Assembly (NCBI GenBank): GCA_022264855.1
Contig: JABYQU010000016.1
Location: forward strand, 124,001-188,000
DNA from: Lenzites betulinus
Taxonomy: Eukaryota; Basidiomycota; Agaricomycetes; Polyporales; Polyporaceae
DNA length: 64,000 nucleotides
Direction: 5' to 3'
This document shows, piece by piece, positions 44,947 through 57,358 of the stretch. How positions within the stretch are numbered: the stretch's first letter is position 1; every line of letters starts with the position of its first letter. Made by a program: the position numbers and the translations under genes. A model generated the notes under the pieces. It was not told the origin of the DNA. It saw only the letters and a list, made by a program, of their open reading frames with translations, and did no database searches.

Positions 44947-47626
44947 ATGACAGCCCCGGCATACAACATCTACGCCCAGCAACTACTTCCTCGAAAACAT
45001 GGGTATCCTCTGTGGCATCCCGAACATACTAAGTTCGGTGAGATCCAGATCGGAGACGTCGGCTACTTACGTGAGGGCGCATTCTACCGACTCTTCAACG
45101 CCACCGCCCCCGAAGACGAGAAGCAAAAATATGGTGTTCCTACGGCCTATCACCCCTTTATCATCAAGGAGTATCTCCTGAACCAAACTCAGGATGTCAT
45201 AAAGGCAAATTTAGTGAGCAGCAGCGTAACCTCATACGACATCAGTGGAAGTGCTGGAACGTAAGTGGCGTCTAAACTCTCGAGGATAAACTTATTGACA
45301 CGCCGTCCTTTTACATCTCTCCAGCACCCTCCAAGCTGTAGGCGCAGGTCTGAAGTTCACATGCGAGCGCGAACACGGCGCGTTCGTCTTCGTGAAGCCC
45401 GCCGCCGATCGCTGGCAGATGCACCGTAGCAAGAGCCTCGCGTTATACATACGAACCAACATCGACAGCTGGTACCATTTCGCAACCGACGTTTGCGACC
45501 TCGAGATCGCTCGTGATGAGATCATCTTCGTCTCTGGCGTGGTCAAGACGGCCGACTGGGGGCTCGGCGCATTCCTCCGCCAGGGCGCCGAGGGCGAGGT
45601 GTCCTTCCAGGCGAATCTCGGCCCTTTCGCACAGGGTAGCTTCAACTTTTCGCGCTCGCACAAGTCTGCAGGCGTGGTAGAGTGGCGCACCAAGCCGGAT
45701 GGTGCGAGCGTGTCACCGGCACCGTCGGTGCGCTCTGGGAGCACGTCAGACACTCTCGCCAGTTCGTCATCCACATCGCTCGCGCTGCAGAGGACGCACA
45801 GCGACACGAGGAAAGACCAATCTCTCTTCCTGCGCTACTTCAAGACGAAAAGGGTGCTTTGGCGCAACATGATGGTCAGAGGCGCCGCAGATCCTGACAA
45901 GCCAGGGCCTAATTCGGGCAGCGATGATGAGGATAAAATGTCCACAGGGAGCGATGAAGAGGAGGTTGTGGAGGAACCCGGTATCGTCAAGGTTTGTGGC
46001 ACTGTCAACAATGATCGGACTGCTCTGATCTCGTGCATAGGCCTATGATCCCCTAGATTGCGTCCTCGACTACATCTTGGATTATCAGCTTGAGGTAAGC
46101 GAGTCCACTGTCACCTGTCTGCTGTAACCTCAACGAAGGTCATAGGACGGCTCACAAGTAGACACTGCAGTCGCAGGGATCGAAGACCTGTACGCTTTAT
46201 TTGTAAGTTTCGAAAGTTACTTTTCTCTTTCATTGGTGCCCTTACCAGTCACAGGATGATGAATTTCCAGAAGATATTGCCTCTGCGTTGCAAGAACGGA
46301 AGCCTACAATCATGTTCATAGAGGACGGGGGTATAGAATTTCCCCTCCTATGGTCATAGAGTATTGCTGATCAATGTTTCGCAGTCGCGGCTCTTGCATG
46401 TGCTGAATGGAGCGAGGAACACGACGACCATGAAGAATCAGAACACAGCGGAGGTATGACATGCCCCTTAAAATGACATGTTATTGGTAGTTGTTGACTT
46501 TTGTGCAGCGCGGGCCACGCAAGAGACACCCAAGGCCGAAGTCCCTCCAGTCCCATATGTACCAAACAGTGCACCCGACCCACCACCGCCCATCTTGAAT
46601 GCGAGAACGGAAGCTGGTCACACTTACACAACTGTCGTGCTGCAAGATCATACGGGCGGCGTGGGGTGTGTCGCGTGGTCGCCCGACGGACGCTTCATCG
46701 CTAGTGGATCTGAGGACAATTCGGTCATCCTCCGTGATGGCAATACAGGACAACTGCTCCATAAGTTTGAAGATCACAACGACGCGGTCTGGTCAATCAC
46801 GTTTTCTCCTGACGGACGACATATCGCCTCGGGAGCATGCAACGGCATGGCTCTCGTTCACGACGTCGAAGAGCTTGCTGTCACCGCAGTGCTAGACGGA
46901 CACACCGATGTGATACAGTCAATCCACTACTCACCCGACGGGTCGAAGATCGTCACTGCGTCTGTCGACAAATCCCTCCGCATCTGGGACGCCGCCACTG
47001 GCACGCTGCTACACGCGCTACCGCATGATGAGATCGTGATGAACGCCATCTTCTCGCCCAACGGGAAAGTCGTCGCATCATGCAGCGGAGACTACAGCGC
47101 CAAAATATGGGATGCAGAGACCGGCCAGCTCCTCCACAAGCTCACCCGCCACTCCGGTGTCGTCTGGTCCATCGCCTTCGACCCCGAGAGCCGGCGCGTG
47201 ATCACCGGCTCCGACGACACCACGAGCGTGATATGGAGCGTGGAGTCAGGCGAGGCCCTCGTTCTTCTGCACGAGCACCCAGCCCCCGTGTGGGGCGTTT
47301 CGTTCTCGCCGGACGGACAGCGCGTACTAAGCGGGTCGAACGACATGACGCTCAAGACCTGCGACTCGTTCACGGGCAAGCTCCTGCGCACGTTCGACCG
47401 CAATGACGCGCTAATGAGTGTAGCCGTGTTCTCACCCGATGGCCGGTACGTCGCCTCGGGCGGCGGCAGTAATGAGGTGCACGTCTGGGACGCAGAAACG
47501 GGCCAGAGACTCTCTACGATGGACGGCCACTTTGATAAGATCAATACGGTGCAGTTCTCACCGGAGAGCGACAGGCTCGTCTCCGCCTCGGACGATGGGA
47601 CGGTCAGGATCTGGACTTTGCTGTAA
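44947..47626 (+). CDS. Agaric N-terminal domain fused to an eight-bladed WD40 region
   Basis: Seven exons (44947-45260, 45325-45991, 46041-46094, 46146-46202, 46255-46330, 46385-46453, 46509-47626) give 784 residues without a break. Residues 1 to about 240 form a domain beginning with YNIYAQQLLPRKHGYPLWHPE and containing FTCEREHGAFVFVKP and VVKTADWGLGAF, which I recognise only as an uncharacterised agaric module. A Ser-rich and strongly acidic linker with short exons follows (SGSDDEDK, SDEEEVVEE, EESEHSG). The last 330 residues hold eight WD40 repeats with regular spacing, most keeping the SPDG turn and several a GH or WD end. WD40 propellers are protein-docking platforms; the partner and process are unknown. 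The stop lies 53 bp from that of the convergent F-box-like gene. Confidence 0.85.
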
Positions 47627-47679
47627 TCGAATTGGGCGGGCGGGGCAAGGTGGTCTGGTGTATGTACAGCGTGGTTGCA

Positions 47680-49311
47680 TCAAAAAATAATAAGACTCTT
47701 CAGCATATCCGTGGGGCTCAACGGGACGATGTGCTGCGCGCGTGACAACGGAATTCTCTCCACCGCACCGACCTCGTACTCCTCATCTGCACCAACCATT
47801 GCGACTGTATCTGGGCGTGAGCGATGCCCGGTAAGCGATACGGCGACGCTCCGTAGCGGTGGGACCGCGTCGCGTATACGGGCCGCAAGCACGTCGAGGT
47901 CGAGGTCGCGCAAGTGTTCCTCGGCGGGGCATAACTCTGCGGTTCTCCTGGAGCCGAGCCACAGATCAACGATCAACTCGAGCTGCTTCTAGAGGCCATA
48001 GCAATGTATCGTGAGTCCAAAAGAGCGCAGAGACGCCATTTGGGCGAGACCGTCTACGAGTGCATTCTGTTGAAGAAAGGGATCGATTCAATAGTGGGCT
48101 TGCAGACTCGGGTCAACAATACGCACCAATGCTTGAGGGACGTCAACCAGCTCGGGCGCGAGCAGCTTGCCAAGGAAAAGCGTGATTTCCAACGCCCGTA
48201 CGGTTTCGAGGAATGGCCCGCGGACAAGACTCTTGAACTCGCCATCGAGGAAAATCGCCGAGTCAAATCCGTCGAGGCTGAGATACACGGGGCGAGTCAC
48301 GCCCAGCACGGAGTGGAACATTTTCTTGCCCATGATGGGTCCTGCGATGTGTAGTTGCTCGACGGGGCGAATAAGGCCGAGTAGGTAGTGGTCGATGACG
48401 GGAGCGCGTACTGTCTTGAGTGTCGTCCACGGGCCATGTTGTTGCTGCTCGAACTTGTTCAGCATCCGGAAGTGGCGGCACGTCTCAATGGGGTCCAAGT
48501 CGGAGTACTCTACGAGCTCGAAATGGTCACGCGAGTCTACCGCGATGTCGAGCTTCTGAAGGTTCGGGAACGCGCGTGTGTAGTGAGTGGTCTTGGGGGC
48601 CTCGTTCCTGGAGAGTATGAGCTCCTTGACGTTCGGATAGCATTGCTCGTAGAAGACCCCGAAATCAGAGAATGTGTCGCTCGAGCAGACCGTCAACGAC
48701 TCGAGAGTATCTTGGGAGTTACGGAGCTGCAGGATCGGGTTGCGGAACGAGAAGTCATCGTCGGCGTCCTCTTCCTCGTCGGAGCTGTCTTCGTCGGGGC
48801 TGGAGTGTGGAATCATCTCTAACTCTGCCGAAAGAAGGTGCGAGCGCGACGACGTCAGGAATGTGTCCGCGTGCTTCCCGACTTCAACAAGTGAGAGGCG
48901 CTTGATAGAGTGGAGCAGCGCGAAGCAGCCAGGTAGCCCCAGGCTCGACTTAAAGAAGTCTTCGGCATGATCGATGGTGAGTTCTTCGATCTGCAGGGCA
49001 GGCGCACATTCGACGATGAAGTGTTCCAGAACGTCAGATACCGCTTTGGAGAGGTCGGCAATAGAGATGCGGAGACGTTTCAAGTACCGCAGGCGTTGGT
49101 GGTGCTCCGCTTTCATGAAAGCGACAAACGAGGGGACGCAGGTTTCGCGTGACAAACGGAGCGTGTGGCGACGGAGGTGCTTGGGGCCTTCGTGGTACAA
49201 GTCGCGACATAGAAGCATGAGTCGGACGACCGTGCGCGTGTCCGACATGGTCATGATGTTGATCATGATGTCCGTGTTGAGAACGGACCTGAGACGAGGA
49301 AATAGTTCCAT
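47680..49311 (-). CDS. F-box-like protein
   Basis: Two exons, 49311-48127 and 47988-47680, make 497 residues. Residues about 10-55 (LNTDIMINIMTMSDTRTVVRLMLLCRDLYHEGPKHL) look like an F-box, the Skp1-binding helix pair of SCF ubiquitin ligase receptors. The body alternates leucine-rich helices and strands (LRYLKRLRISIADL, PNLQKLDIA, QLHIAGPI), the usual irregular repeats of agaric F-box proteins, with an acidic insert (DEDSSDEEEDADDD). The intron (137 bp) is longer than others in the window; its GTGCGT donor and CTCTAG acceptor keep the frame, and the second exon ends in the C-terminal strand region. Targets for ubiquitylation cannot be predicted. Confidence 0.75.
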
Positions 49312-50395
49312 CGGTACGGACAGTTTGTGTGAATAGCCGTCTTTGAATGAGAGTTTGTCATCATGGCCCTCTACGCGTGAATACTTCGAATGCCTGGGGG
49401 ACGTACCTCGTAGAGTATAGAAGAAACTCTCAAGATGTAGCTGCGCGAGCTCTATTTTATGTCCTGACGTTAGTGTCTACGTAGCACTGTGCTAAGATAT
49501 ATGGGAACTTACATTCTCAGTGGGCAGGCGATACTACGTTATATCCGATGGGGGCAAGAACGGTGCTCCACTGCAAGGAGGAACACCCTGCTTTTATACA
49601 GTGCGACCGTCCAGGGGCATTCCGGGGTATCATCTCAGCCGCAACGTACCCGCCGCGTGGCAAATTCGGATCGTTGGTGGGGAGAGGTGTGCGATTCAGC
49701 ATACTAGCCCAGGGAGTACGCAGCGTATACGTAGGATTTCCCCGGGGATATCTGGGATTTCACTCACCGACCTGGCGAGACCCGGCCGACCGTCGGACAG
49801 CTCTTGCAACTGGCAAAGCTGTCGCTTTAATATGATTCTAGATTAAATCTGCGACCTATGCTCTTACCACAACCTGAAAGTAGAGTGTTTTCGTAAGCTT
49901 GAGGAGAGAACGAAAGTGCGAGGCCACTGAAACCTACTGAAAGACCATCCAGGGGGAGTCCGTCGTGCCGCACGGAACTTAAGTCTTATCGTCGCGCATA
50001 TAAGCGCGCATCACGGCGCTTGTCAATGGGCATCGTCCGAGCTTTCCTTTACCATCGTATTGACAAACATACCACCTCATACTAACCGCCCCGAAGCCCT
50101 TCTCCGATGAAAATGATGTGGTGCGAGCAGCTCAGTCGTCGTGGTAGAAGACTAATATATGATAGTCCTATTGTTCCTGTGGTGTGAGCAGCTACAAGTG
50201 GTGGTCAGGAACTACGGTATAAGGCAAGAATGGGAGCGGAACTCACCTCAGTTGTCGTGTTAGAAGACTGAGGTGCGAACGAAAAAGAAAAGAGAGATAT
50301 GTACGAGACGCGGCCATGTGGAACTTATGTGAAATTCATACTGGTGAGCCAAAAGATCGATTCCCGCACGGGTTCTAACGCATAGAGGATGCTAG
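49312..50395. other. No gene recognised; diverged short repeats at 50100-50280
   Basis: The left part is the promoter side of the F-box-like gene. At 50100-50280 three loose copies of a GAGCAG/GTCGTGGTAGAAGACT-like unit occur, the last forming a small hairpin with CACCTCAG and CTGAGGTG ends. Confidence 0.35.
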
Positions 50396-51066
50396 TTACT
50401 CCTCCAACTCCGGCCACAAAAACGGTCGACGTGCTAGTCTGAGCAATAACAGCTGCAGATCGGTCACCTCAGAGACCCCGGCCGCCGCTTCCGCCCTGGC
50501 CTCCGCCTCCTCTGTAACAACCTCCGCCGATTTTGGACCATTTCGGGAGTACCGCGATGGTAGGTTGCCTGGGTTTGAGACCGGGCGGTGACGTCGTCTC
50601 CCGAGGTCTCGGCGGGAACGCTTCGGCGGCAGTCCGCGATGCATGAGAGCCGGTGCAACTGCGAGCGGGTCCCTCCGCGCTGCGTCGAGCTCCGCTGAAT
50701 CCAAGATCGGTACGAAGCACATCTCGCCACTCATCCACAGACGGAGAAGGCGCGAGACTCGTGCCTTGCCCGTGATGCGGCTAAGATTGTCGAACATAAT
50801 ATCATCTGGCCAGCCTACGAGTTTCACTCGATAGCGAAGGACCACCTTCTTGCAATAATTTTTCACCGTGTACGCCATAGTCGCGCACGTTACGTCCGCC
50901 ACATCCGCTGGAAATGTACGTCGTCAGCTCATGGGTATTCTCACGAGAAGATGTCTTACTCACCGAGTCCTTTGTTCATCAGAGCCCGCAACTCTCCCCG
51001 CATTTTCGTCTCGGAACGGGCGTAGCCGCGGCGAAGCGTTTTTCCAAGTTTACGAAACTTGGGCAT
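50396..51066 (-). CDS. 204-residue agaric protein of unknown function
   Basis: Two exons, 51066-50964 and 50907-50396, joined by a 56 bp intron with a GTGAGTAAG donor. The N-terminus is basic; residues about 50-85 read LRYRVKLVGWPDD and FDNLSRITGKARVSRLLRLW, a block I recall in many uncharacterised Agaricomycete proteins. The rest is Arg/Ala-rich and Glu-rich, probably disordered. Nuclear or DNA-linked roles are possible from the basic composition, but nothing identifies the function. A TATAAAG sequence lies 168 bp upstream. Confidence 0.6.
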
Positions 51067-53468
51067 CGTGCGAGACGAAGCAATATGCTGGAGCCGGCTG
51101 TAATATGAGCATGGGGGCGGCTTCTTAGAAGTGCACGGTGCGTACTTTCAGTTGTTGAAGCTAATGAATGCAGCAAGTTCGATGGACGGTGTGCCAGTGG
51201 GTGATGCGGAGAAATCTGTCGCTCATATCCAGGCTTTATATTCAGATTTATGAGATGTGGTCTTCGGCTGCGTGAAACCATGCGCTTTCCGTTCATGTCC
51301 AAAGCGTACCCGATATACCTCAGGGCGACACGGCTACAACCCACTCCTGTCTTTCCACTAAAGAGCCCTTCTCGTCACACGTCGTAAGCTCAGCGAATCG
51401 GGGCGACCGTAGCGACCCTTGCACAATTCTTCGGTACCCTGCACTGGCAGTCGTGCGCAAATCTTGCTCTGATAGGTAGTGTGTATCACACGGACTCGGG
51501 TATTGGGTCCGCGTACAGGCGTAACGGCACGGCGACTTCGTCACTGGCCATTGCCGGACGTCTCGTCGACGAGACCACGTCGTGGATATTGTGGCTGACT
51601 TGGACATGTATCGTTTTGTGGACCAGGTACGTAATCCACGTCGTCGCTGCTCGATTGCTAATTGTTTATGAGGACATACCAGGAAGGTTGCTGGTCAAAC
51701 ACCAGTGGAGCATGATCAGGATTGAGGCCGCGCGTCATTGCGGACGTGGAGCGATCGCCATACAAGACGCGATCTACATCTGCTAACGCTCAACACTAGG
51801 ACTATTTCCTACTCCTACCAAGGGTCGTATCACGGCCTCTCACCGTGCTTAACGCGTGGTTGACAGCAGGAAAAATAGGGAATCCATCAATAGTGAAAGA
51901 TTTCGCTTCCAAGTTCAAGGTGCTATGCTCCTTCAACGGTCTCATCGGGATAGATTCCTGACATGTCTAGTGCCCACCTTGCTACTCTTGGACTCCCGCT
52001 TGGATACAGGTACTTCCAACGACTAGGGTACGTCTGTACCGACCCATCATCGTGTTTCTTGAAAACGTTCCCTGGTGGGAAAGCGGTGATCAACAGGGCT
52101 GCTGTTTTCTGATTTGCAGCTGTCTCCGCAAATTGTGCATGTAGTTATAAATACTACATTGGTAACCGCAAATTGAACATCGTCTTCATATGTACCTACG
52201 CCTACTCCCCATGAATTCAGAAGCCGCCGCTATGTTCATGTTCACCGAGCACCCCGGTGTTCCAGCCTAAATATATCTGAGAAGTAGCGAGACAGGGTTC
52301 ACTATGAGCAGAAGCCCATGGTTGACGGCACGCGAGGGTGGGTTGAATTGCCGGGGAATGATCTGATGGGTCGGCATTCAAGAGGGTAGCGGAGTGTGTG
52401 TGGCTGTGGAAGACGAAGTGAGTTTAATGACGGACGTGAATAGTAGCGCCAGCTTATTGAACATCGTACATCCTGTCGTGCATCCCACGCATGAGGGGAC
52501 GCGTGGTGCGATCCTCGCCTGTGACCGCTCGAGAAGGGCCCAGACGCGTGATTTCGGGCCCCTTTATTCCTGTGTATGCATAGATTGGCCGAACGAAGGG
52601 TTGAGGCGAACGATGGCAGGACATCCCGGTCAGACTATCGTCGTAGAGTCTTTAGTACTGCTACAGTCTCCCGAGAGACCGTAAGGTTTTACGCCATGTC
52701 AGCCTATGCATCGTTCCGCCAGTGCTGTAGTACCGCACATGACGAGGAAGGCGGCCTCCCGTTCTCCTACTTTGAAGCCGTGTCCAGCCATGCCGAATCT
52801 AAGCTGGACCGCCGTTCAAGTGAGCACGGAGGCAATAACAATGGCGTTCGGGAAGCTGTTCTTCATCAGTCATACACATGCATTCACGGACAGTACCTAC
52901 GAGGCATGATGAGCACGGGCCTACTAGACGTTGCTCGATATCGAGGACGACACCAATTTAAACAACATGTTCTCTGTTCAGTGGAGATTACTAATCACTG
53001 CACCGTAGTTGCCCTCAAGCGCCGAAGGCGCCTAATATAACTTGTCAACTTGTCCTCGGTCCTCGATGTCGACAGCGCCGAAAGTCATGGTGGACACCAT
53101 ATATGACCTGAATCGCCGAGGAAACCTATGGTGATTACTGGTCATACAACTCTCCGTTGGTCCGTTCATTCTCTGAATCTCTGATCTTCACCGGTCGGGC
53201 CGCTTCGCGACGCGGCCGAAAGCATTTAACGGCGGCTGACAGTATCAATATGCTCAGTGATATTAGTGCTGCGTGAAGCTAGAAAATCACGGTCAGCCCG
53301 CCCAGAACGTCAGCCTCGATGAGCCTCAACGTCATCCTCCGACATTGCAGCTGAGTGCTTCCGTGTATGTACGTGGTATACACACATCTCCATCTTACCA
53401 CTGCTACATCCGAGCCTTGCTCCGTCAAGACTCCGAGGAGCCGAAGGACACGCTTGTAACTCTCGAAG
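51067..53468. other. No gene recognised
   Basis: Plus-strand frames at 51481-51786 and 52576-53040 are ATG-less or lack motifs, and no exon chain could be built. Base composition is unremarkable. Confidence 0.3.
51234..51240 (-). promoter_or_regulatory. TATA box candidate for the gene at 50396-51066
   Basis: Reads TATAAAG on the minus strand, 168 bp upstream of the ATG at 51066. The distance is long but within fungal range. Confidence 0.3.
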
Positions 53469-54500
53469 ATGTCTGCATCTACTAACGGCACCGGCGAAAT
53501 TGAGCAAATCCGAAGACTCTCACAAGATATATTCGCTGCCATGGACGCGGAGAGGCCAGTTCTGAGACTTCTCGACCCTGCCACAAACGAGCTTTGCGAC
53601 TACCGTCTCATGAAGATATCTCCACGTCCCCCTCGGGCTGTCTCCAGTCGTAGCTCTAGGCCTTCAATTGGAGCCTCAAATATTCACCCCTCGCTACCAC
53701 AATCCCCAATGGTGTATGGCGATACCCCGAACATCTGGAACGGTCCGCCATCGTTCCAGGCGAGAATAACTCCCCAGAGAGACAACACGCCCTCTCTCTT
53801 GGACGACTCTTGTTCTACGAATGATTCGCTGCGATCATCCGGACCAACGCCAGCACGGCGGCTCATTCCTCGTGCAAGTCGTCTCACCCCCGGCCTTGAC
53901 ACCCCTACGGGCCAATCGTGGGCGCCGAATACATCCGGATTCCGAGCAAATGTTGGATTGGGCTTCCCTGACTTGCTCAAAGGCGACGGGACTCCGTTTG
54001 ATGGTCTAGGGAGCCTTTCTCGGCGTACTTCTGCTGCTCAATACCGCGACATGTCCCCTGTGATCCGCGTACCCCAGGGAGCCTTTCCTTCCACGATAGA
54101 CCGTGGCTGCCTTTATCTGCCACAGATACAGCATCACCATCCTGCCGATCGTTCTGGAGTGGTGTCTGCATCATCGGCTGGCGTTGGAGAGGTCCACTCG
54201 TCTCTCGCCACACCCGAGCCCGCGCGCCATATGATCTCCGCCGAAGAATCGCAGAGCATCCCTCTCCGTCCTGAAGACGACGATATTTTTCTCTCTCTCC
54301 CGATCCGCGTCCCTGGGAGCCTCACACGAGGGTTATTTCGACGTCCTTCGTCGCTTTCTGGAGACAAGGGAGTGCCGCGACAGACCGCTACCTCAAGTCC
54401 TCTTTCGGTTGCACCTCGTCCCTCTTGGAGCTTGCCGGCAGACGAGAAGGGGAGAGAGGCAGACGGCAAGGGTGGAAGTAGACATAACTGGAAGCCATAA
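53469..54500 (+). CDS. Ser/Pro-rich protein of unknown function
   Basis: A single uninterrupted frame of 343 codons from ATG. The first 50 residues are the most structured part (EIEQIRRLSQDIFAAM, LDPATNELCDYRLMKI); the rest is Ser/Pro/Arg rich with clusters such as LTPGLDTPTGQSW and PRPSWSLP, probably disordered and rich in possible phosphorylation sites. No intron is needed. Its composition and length argue for a real gene, but no family is recognised. Confidence 0.6.
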   Translation: MSASTNGTGEIEQIRRLSQDIFAAMDAERPVLRLLDPATNELCDYRLMKISPRPPRAVSSRSSRPSIGASNIHPSLPQSPMVYGDTPNIWNGPPSFQARITPQRDNTPSLLDDSCSTNDSLRSSGPTPARRLIPRASRLTPGLDTPTGQSWAPNTSGFRANVGLGFPDLLKGDGTPFDGLGSLSRRTSAAQYRDMSPVIRVPQGAFPSTIDRGCLYLPQIQHHHPADRSGVVSASSAGVGEVHSSLATPEPARHMISAEESQSIPLRPEDDDIFLSLPIRVPGSLTRGLFRRPSSLSGDKGVPRQTATSSPLSVAPRPSWSLPADEKGREADGKGGSRHNWKP

Positions 54501-55263
54501 TCGGGGCTAGGGAATACACACGTGTGAGACCCGACTAACATACGCGGTCATGTGAGCGCGAACTGCCATAAGTACCTACTCGAATTCTATTTGAGAGTGA
54601 CTTTACTCGTCCCATGGCTATGTACCACTAGCCACGAGGGTATACATTGAAGCATATATTCCTGACAACAACAAGTCCCGGCGTTCAGATAGATGCTGCG
54701 TTGAAAGTAAGTGCTCGCGAGCGTGCACTTGGGCCCGCCACTGGCACTGCACCAGGGCGCCTGTGCCGGGACGGAGTTCGGATACTATCAGACCCTAAGT
54801 TCAAGCGCGATTTCTGTATGTACATATCGACGTCATGTTGTGATCCCTCACGAGCACCGTCTAAAAGTTCAACGGGTGTAAAACAATACATCGTCGCAGG
54901 TCGGCCGAGAGCAGCGTTGCCGCGTTCGCTAGGCGTTAAGCGCCCCGTGCCACTAGGTGTGGCCTTCGGATATGATCGGCCCTCGTACTATACATTATGG
55001 GCGCCTCAGTGACCTCTACACTCTACGCAACACTATGAAGCCGACCAAGCCTTGGGCACTCGCTGGCGATCTCACAGCGTCGATGAGCGGCCAATATTCA
55101 TCAACGGTTTTGTTCGGACAGCTCCCGCACACGTCTCACGCTCAGTTGACGTATATAAAGCTGCGACGGTAGTATGGAGCTCCCTCATCTCTCTTCCCCT
55201 CCTTCACGCAGGCTGGTGTCTGAACTTCCTGAATCACGACCGCTGGAAAGTAGGCTTCTGCCC
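54501..55263. other. Upstream region of the MFS gene
   Basis: No gene. Holds the TATA box at 55152-55159 and an open leader from 55174 that is in frame with the transporter. Confidence 0.35.
55152..55159 (+). promoter_or_regulatory. TATA box of the MFS gene
   Basis: TATATAAA lies 14 bp before the in-frame ATG at 55174 but 104 bp before the ATG at 55264. Transcription normally starts some 30 bp or more downstream, so this box favours the second ATG as start. Confidence 0.5.
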
Positions 55264-57358
55264 ATGGCTTCGTCGCCCCAGTACGATGGTCGGGAAGATG
55301 CTCGGACACTCAAAGTGGCAGACAACGTACAAGTCGAAAAACCTGAGGGATCCGAGTCGACCAGTGATTTAGATCCTCTCGTGGTTGACTGGGACGGGCC
55401 CGAGGACCCCACGAATCCAAAGAAGTGAGGTCGCTCACTCTCGCGGGACGACGTTATTACCGACTCAATCTTTTTAGCTGGAGCATTAAGCAGAAGTGGG
55501 CAGTGACGCTCGTTGTCTCTTCATATGCGTTCCTCAGCCCCATGTCCTCATCCATGATTGCACCTGCATCCAATCAAGTCGCACAGGATTTTGGCGTGAC
55601 GGACAAAACCGTCATAGCTTTATTCACGTCGATTTATGTCCTCGCTTACGGTATGTCCTCCTTGAAGGTCCCGTACTACTCCCGACCACTTAACCAAATC
55701 ATTCAAATAGCACTTGGGCCTTTGACCCTGGCACCACTGTGTGAGCTCTATGGTAGGGCACGGGTTCTGCAGCTATCCAACGCGTTTTACTTCGGTGCGT
55801 CCTACACGAGCGCTATCTCGATCCGTGGAGTTATATTGATTTTAGTACGCCGTAGCATGGAATCTCGGATGTGGGTTTGCACAATCGCCCGCGCAACTGA
55901 TCATATTCCGCTTTCTCTCCGGAGTGGGAGGAAGCGCCGCGCCATCGGTAGGTCTCTTTTCTCCACTTCATTGGTCTACACCTTATCGCTTTTGCGTCAG
56001 ATCGGCGGGGGTGTGCTCGGCGATGTCTGGAAAGCAGAACAGCGCGGGCAAGCCATGGCCATATACACGCTTGCGCCACAGCTAGGACCATGCATAGGAC
56101 CTATCTGTGGGGCATGGATCGCCGCAAGGTCTAGCTGGCGTTGGGTGGTGAGTACGACCAGTGTCACGGCGTAGGGCTTCGCGCTCAATGTGACCTCTAG
56201 TTCTGGTCTACGAGCATCGCGTGTATAGCTATACAAGCCGTTGGGCTGTTCTACCTCAAAGAAAGTGAGCCGAGTCGCGCCGGAGGTTTACTAGAACGTT
56301 ACTAAATTTCGTTTTACTCCTTTGTCAGCGTTCGCGCCCGTCCTTTTGGAGAAGAAGGCGAAACACATTAGACAGACGATAGAGTCCGAGCAAGGACATG
56401 TGCGCGAAGTGCGTACGATCTACGACAACGCAGATAGAGAGTGAGTGCTTCGTCCGCTGATTCCTTCGTAATCGTGTTGACCCACTATTGCAGATGGAAG
56501 AATCTCATGACGAAGGCACTCATCCGCCCATTCGCACTGTCGCTTCAAGAGCCTATCATCCAAGTGTTTGCCGCTTTTCTATCGTTCGTTTACGGCACAT
56601 TCTTCAGTGCGTACACCGGTGAAACACACCCGGAGGATACGGTGTCTGACCATTTGAATAGTCTTCCTAACCACTATCCCTTCAATTTTCGAGGGCGTGT
56701 ACAAGGAGCCCGTGGGGATTGCTGGGCTGCACTACCTCGCCCTCGGTATCGGTTCAGTCCTCATGTCACAGGTCAATGCGCGCTTCCTCGATGCCTCGTA
56801 CAAACGTCTCTGCGCACGCAATGGCGGCGTCGGCAAGCCAGAATTTCGCCTCCGTACGTACCCAGAACGCCTTAGTCTCCGGATCTCAAGCTCAAACATC
56901 TTAGCCTCTCTCATCCCCGGCTCCATAATGCTCCCCATCGGACTTTTCATCGTAGGGTGGACGGCGCGCGCAGATGTTCACTGGATCGCACCAGACATAG
57001 GCATCGCACTCATAGGTGGGGGGATCATGCCTATCTTCCAAGGCATCCAGACGTATGTTATCGACGCGTTTCCCTTGTACGCCGCCTCTGGTAAGTCGCT
57101 CACCCTTGGGAAACCGGTAGAAACTAACGCCACCTCGCGTGTTCATCCGCTCACTTACTATCAGCACTCGCCGCGCTAGCATTCTTCCGTTCCATAGCTG
57201 GCTTCTGCTTCCCTCTGTTTGCCCCGGCGATGTACAGCTCACTGGGCTACGGTAAAGGGGACACGATCCTCGCTTGTATAGCGATAGCCATTGGCTGCCC
57301 TGCGTCAGTCGGATTCCCTTTCTATCTCGGTGTGCCATGGCTGACGATGCACTCATAG
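55264..57358 (+). CDS. MFS transporter, DHA1 (multidrug/polyamine-type)
   Basis: Ten exons (first ending 55424, then 55478-55650, 55711-55794, 55856-55947, 56001-56147, 56201-56264, 56329-56440, 56494-56606, 56662-57090, 57165-57358) give 522 residues from this start, 552 from the upstream ATG 55174. The polar N-tail ends in WDGPEDPTNPKNWS, the hallmark lead-in of fungal DHA1 exporters. Membrane features follow: SSYAFLSPMSSSMIAP, the motif around LCELYGRARVLQLSN between helices 2 and 3, FRFLSGVGGSA, GDVWKAEQRGQAMAIY and APQLGPCIGP, an acidic loop, then six C-terminal helices. DHA1 proteins are plasma-membrane proton antiporters expelling drugs, polyamines or metabolites; the substrate is not predictable. 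The C-terminus (ASVGFPFYLGVPWLTMHS) is shorter and less typical than usual. Confidence 0.9.
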
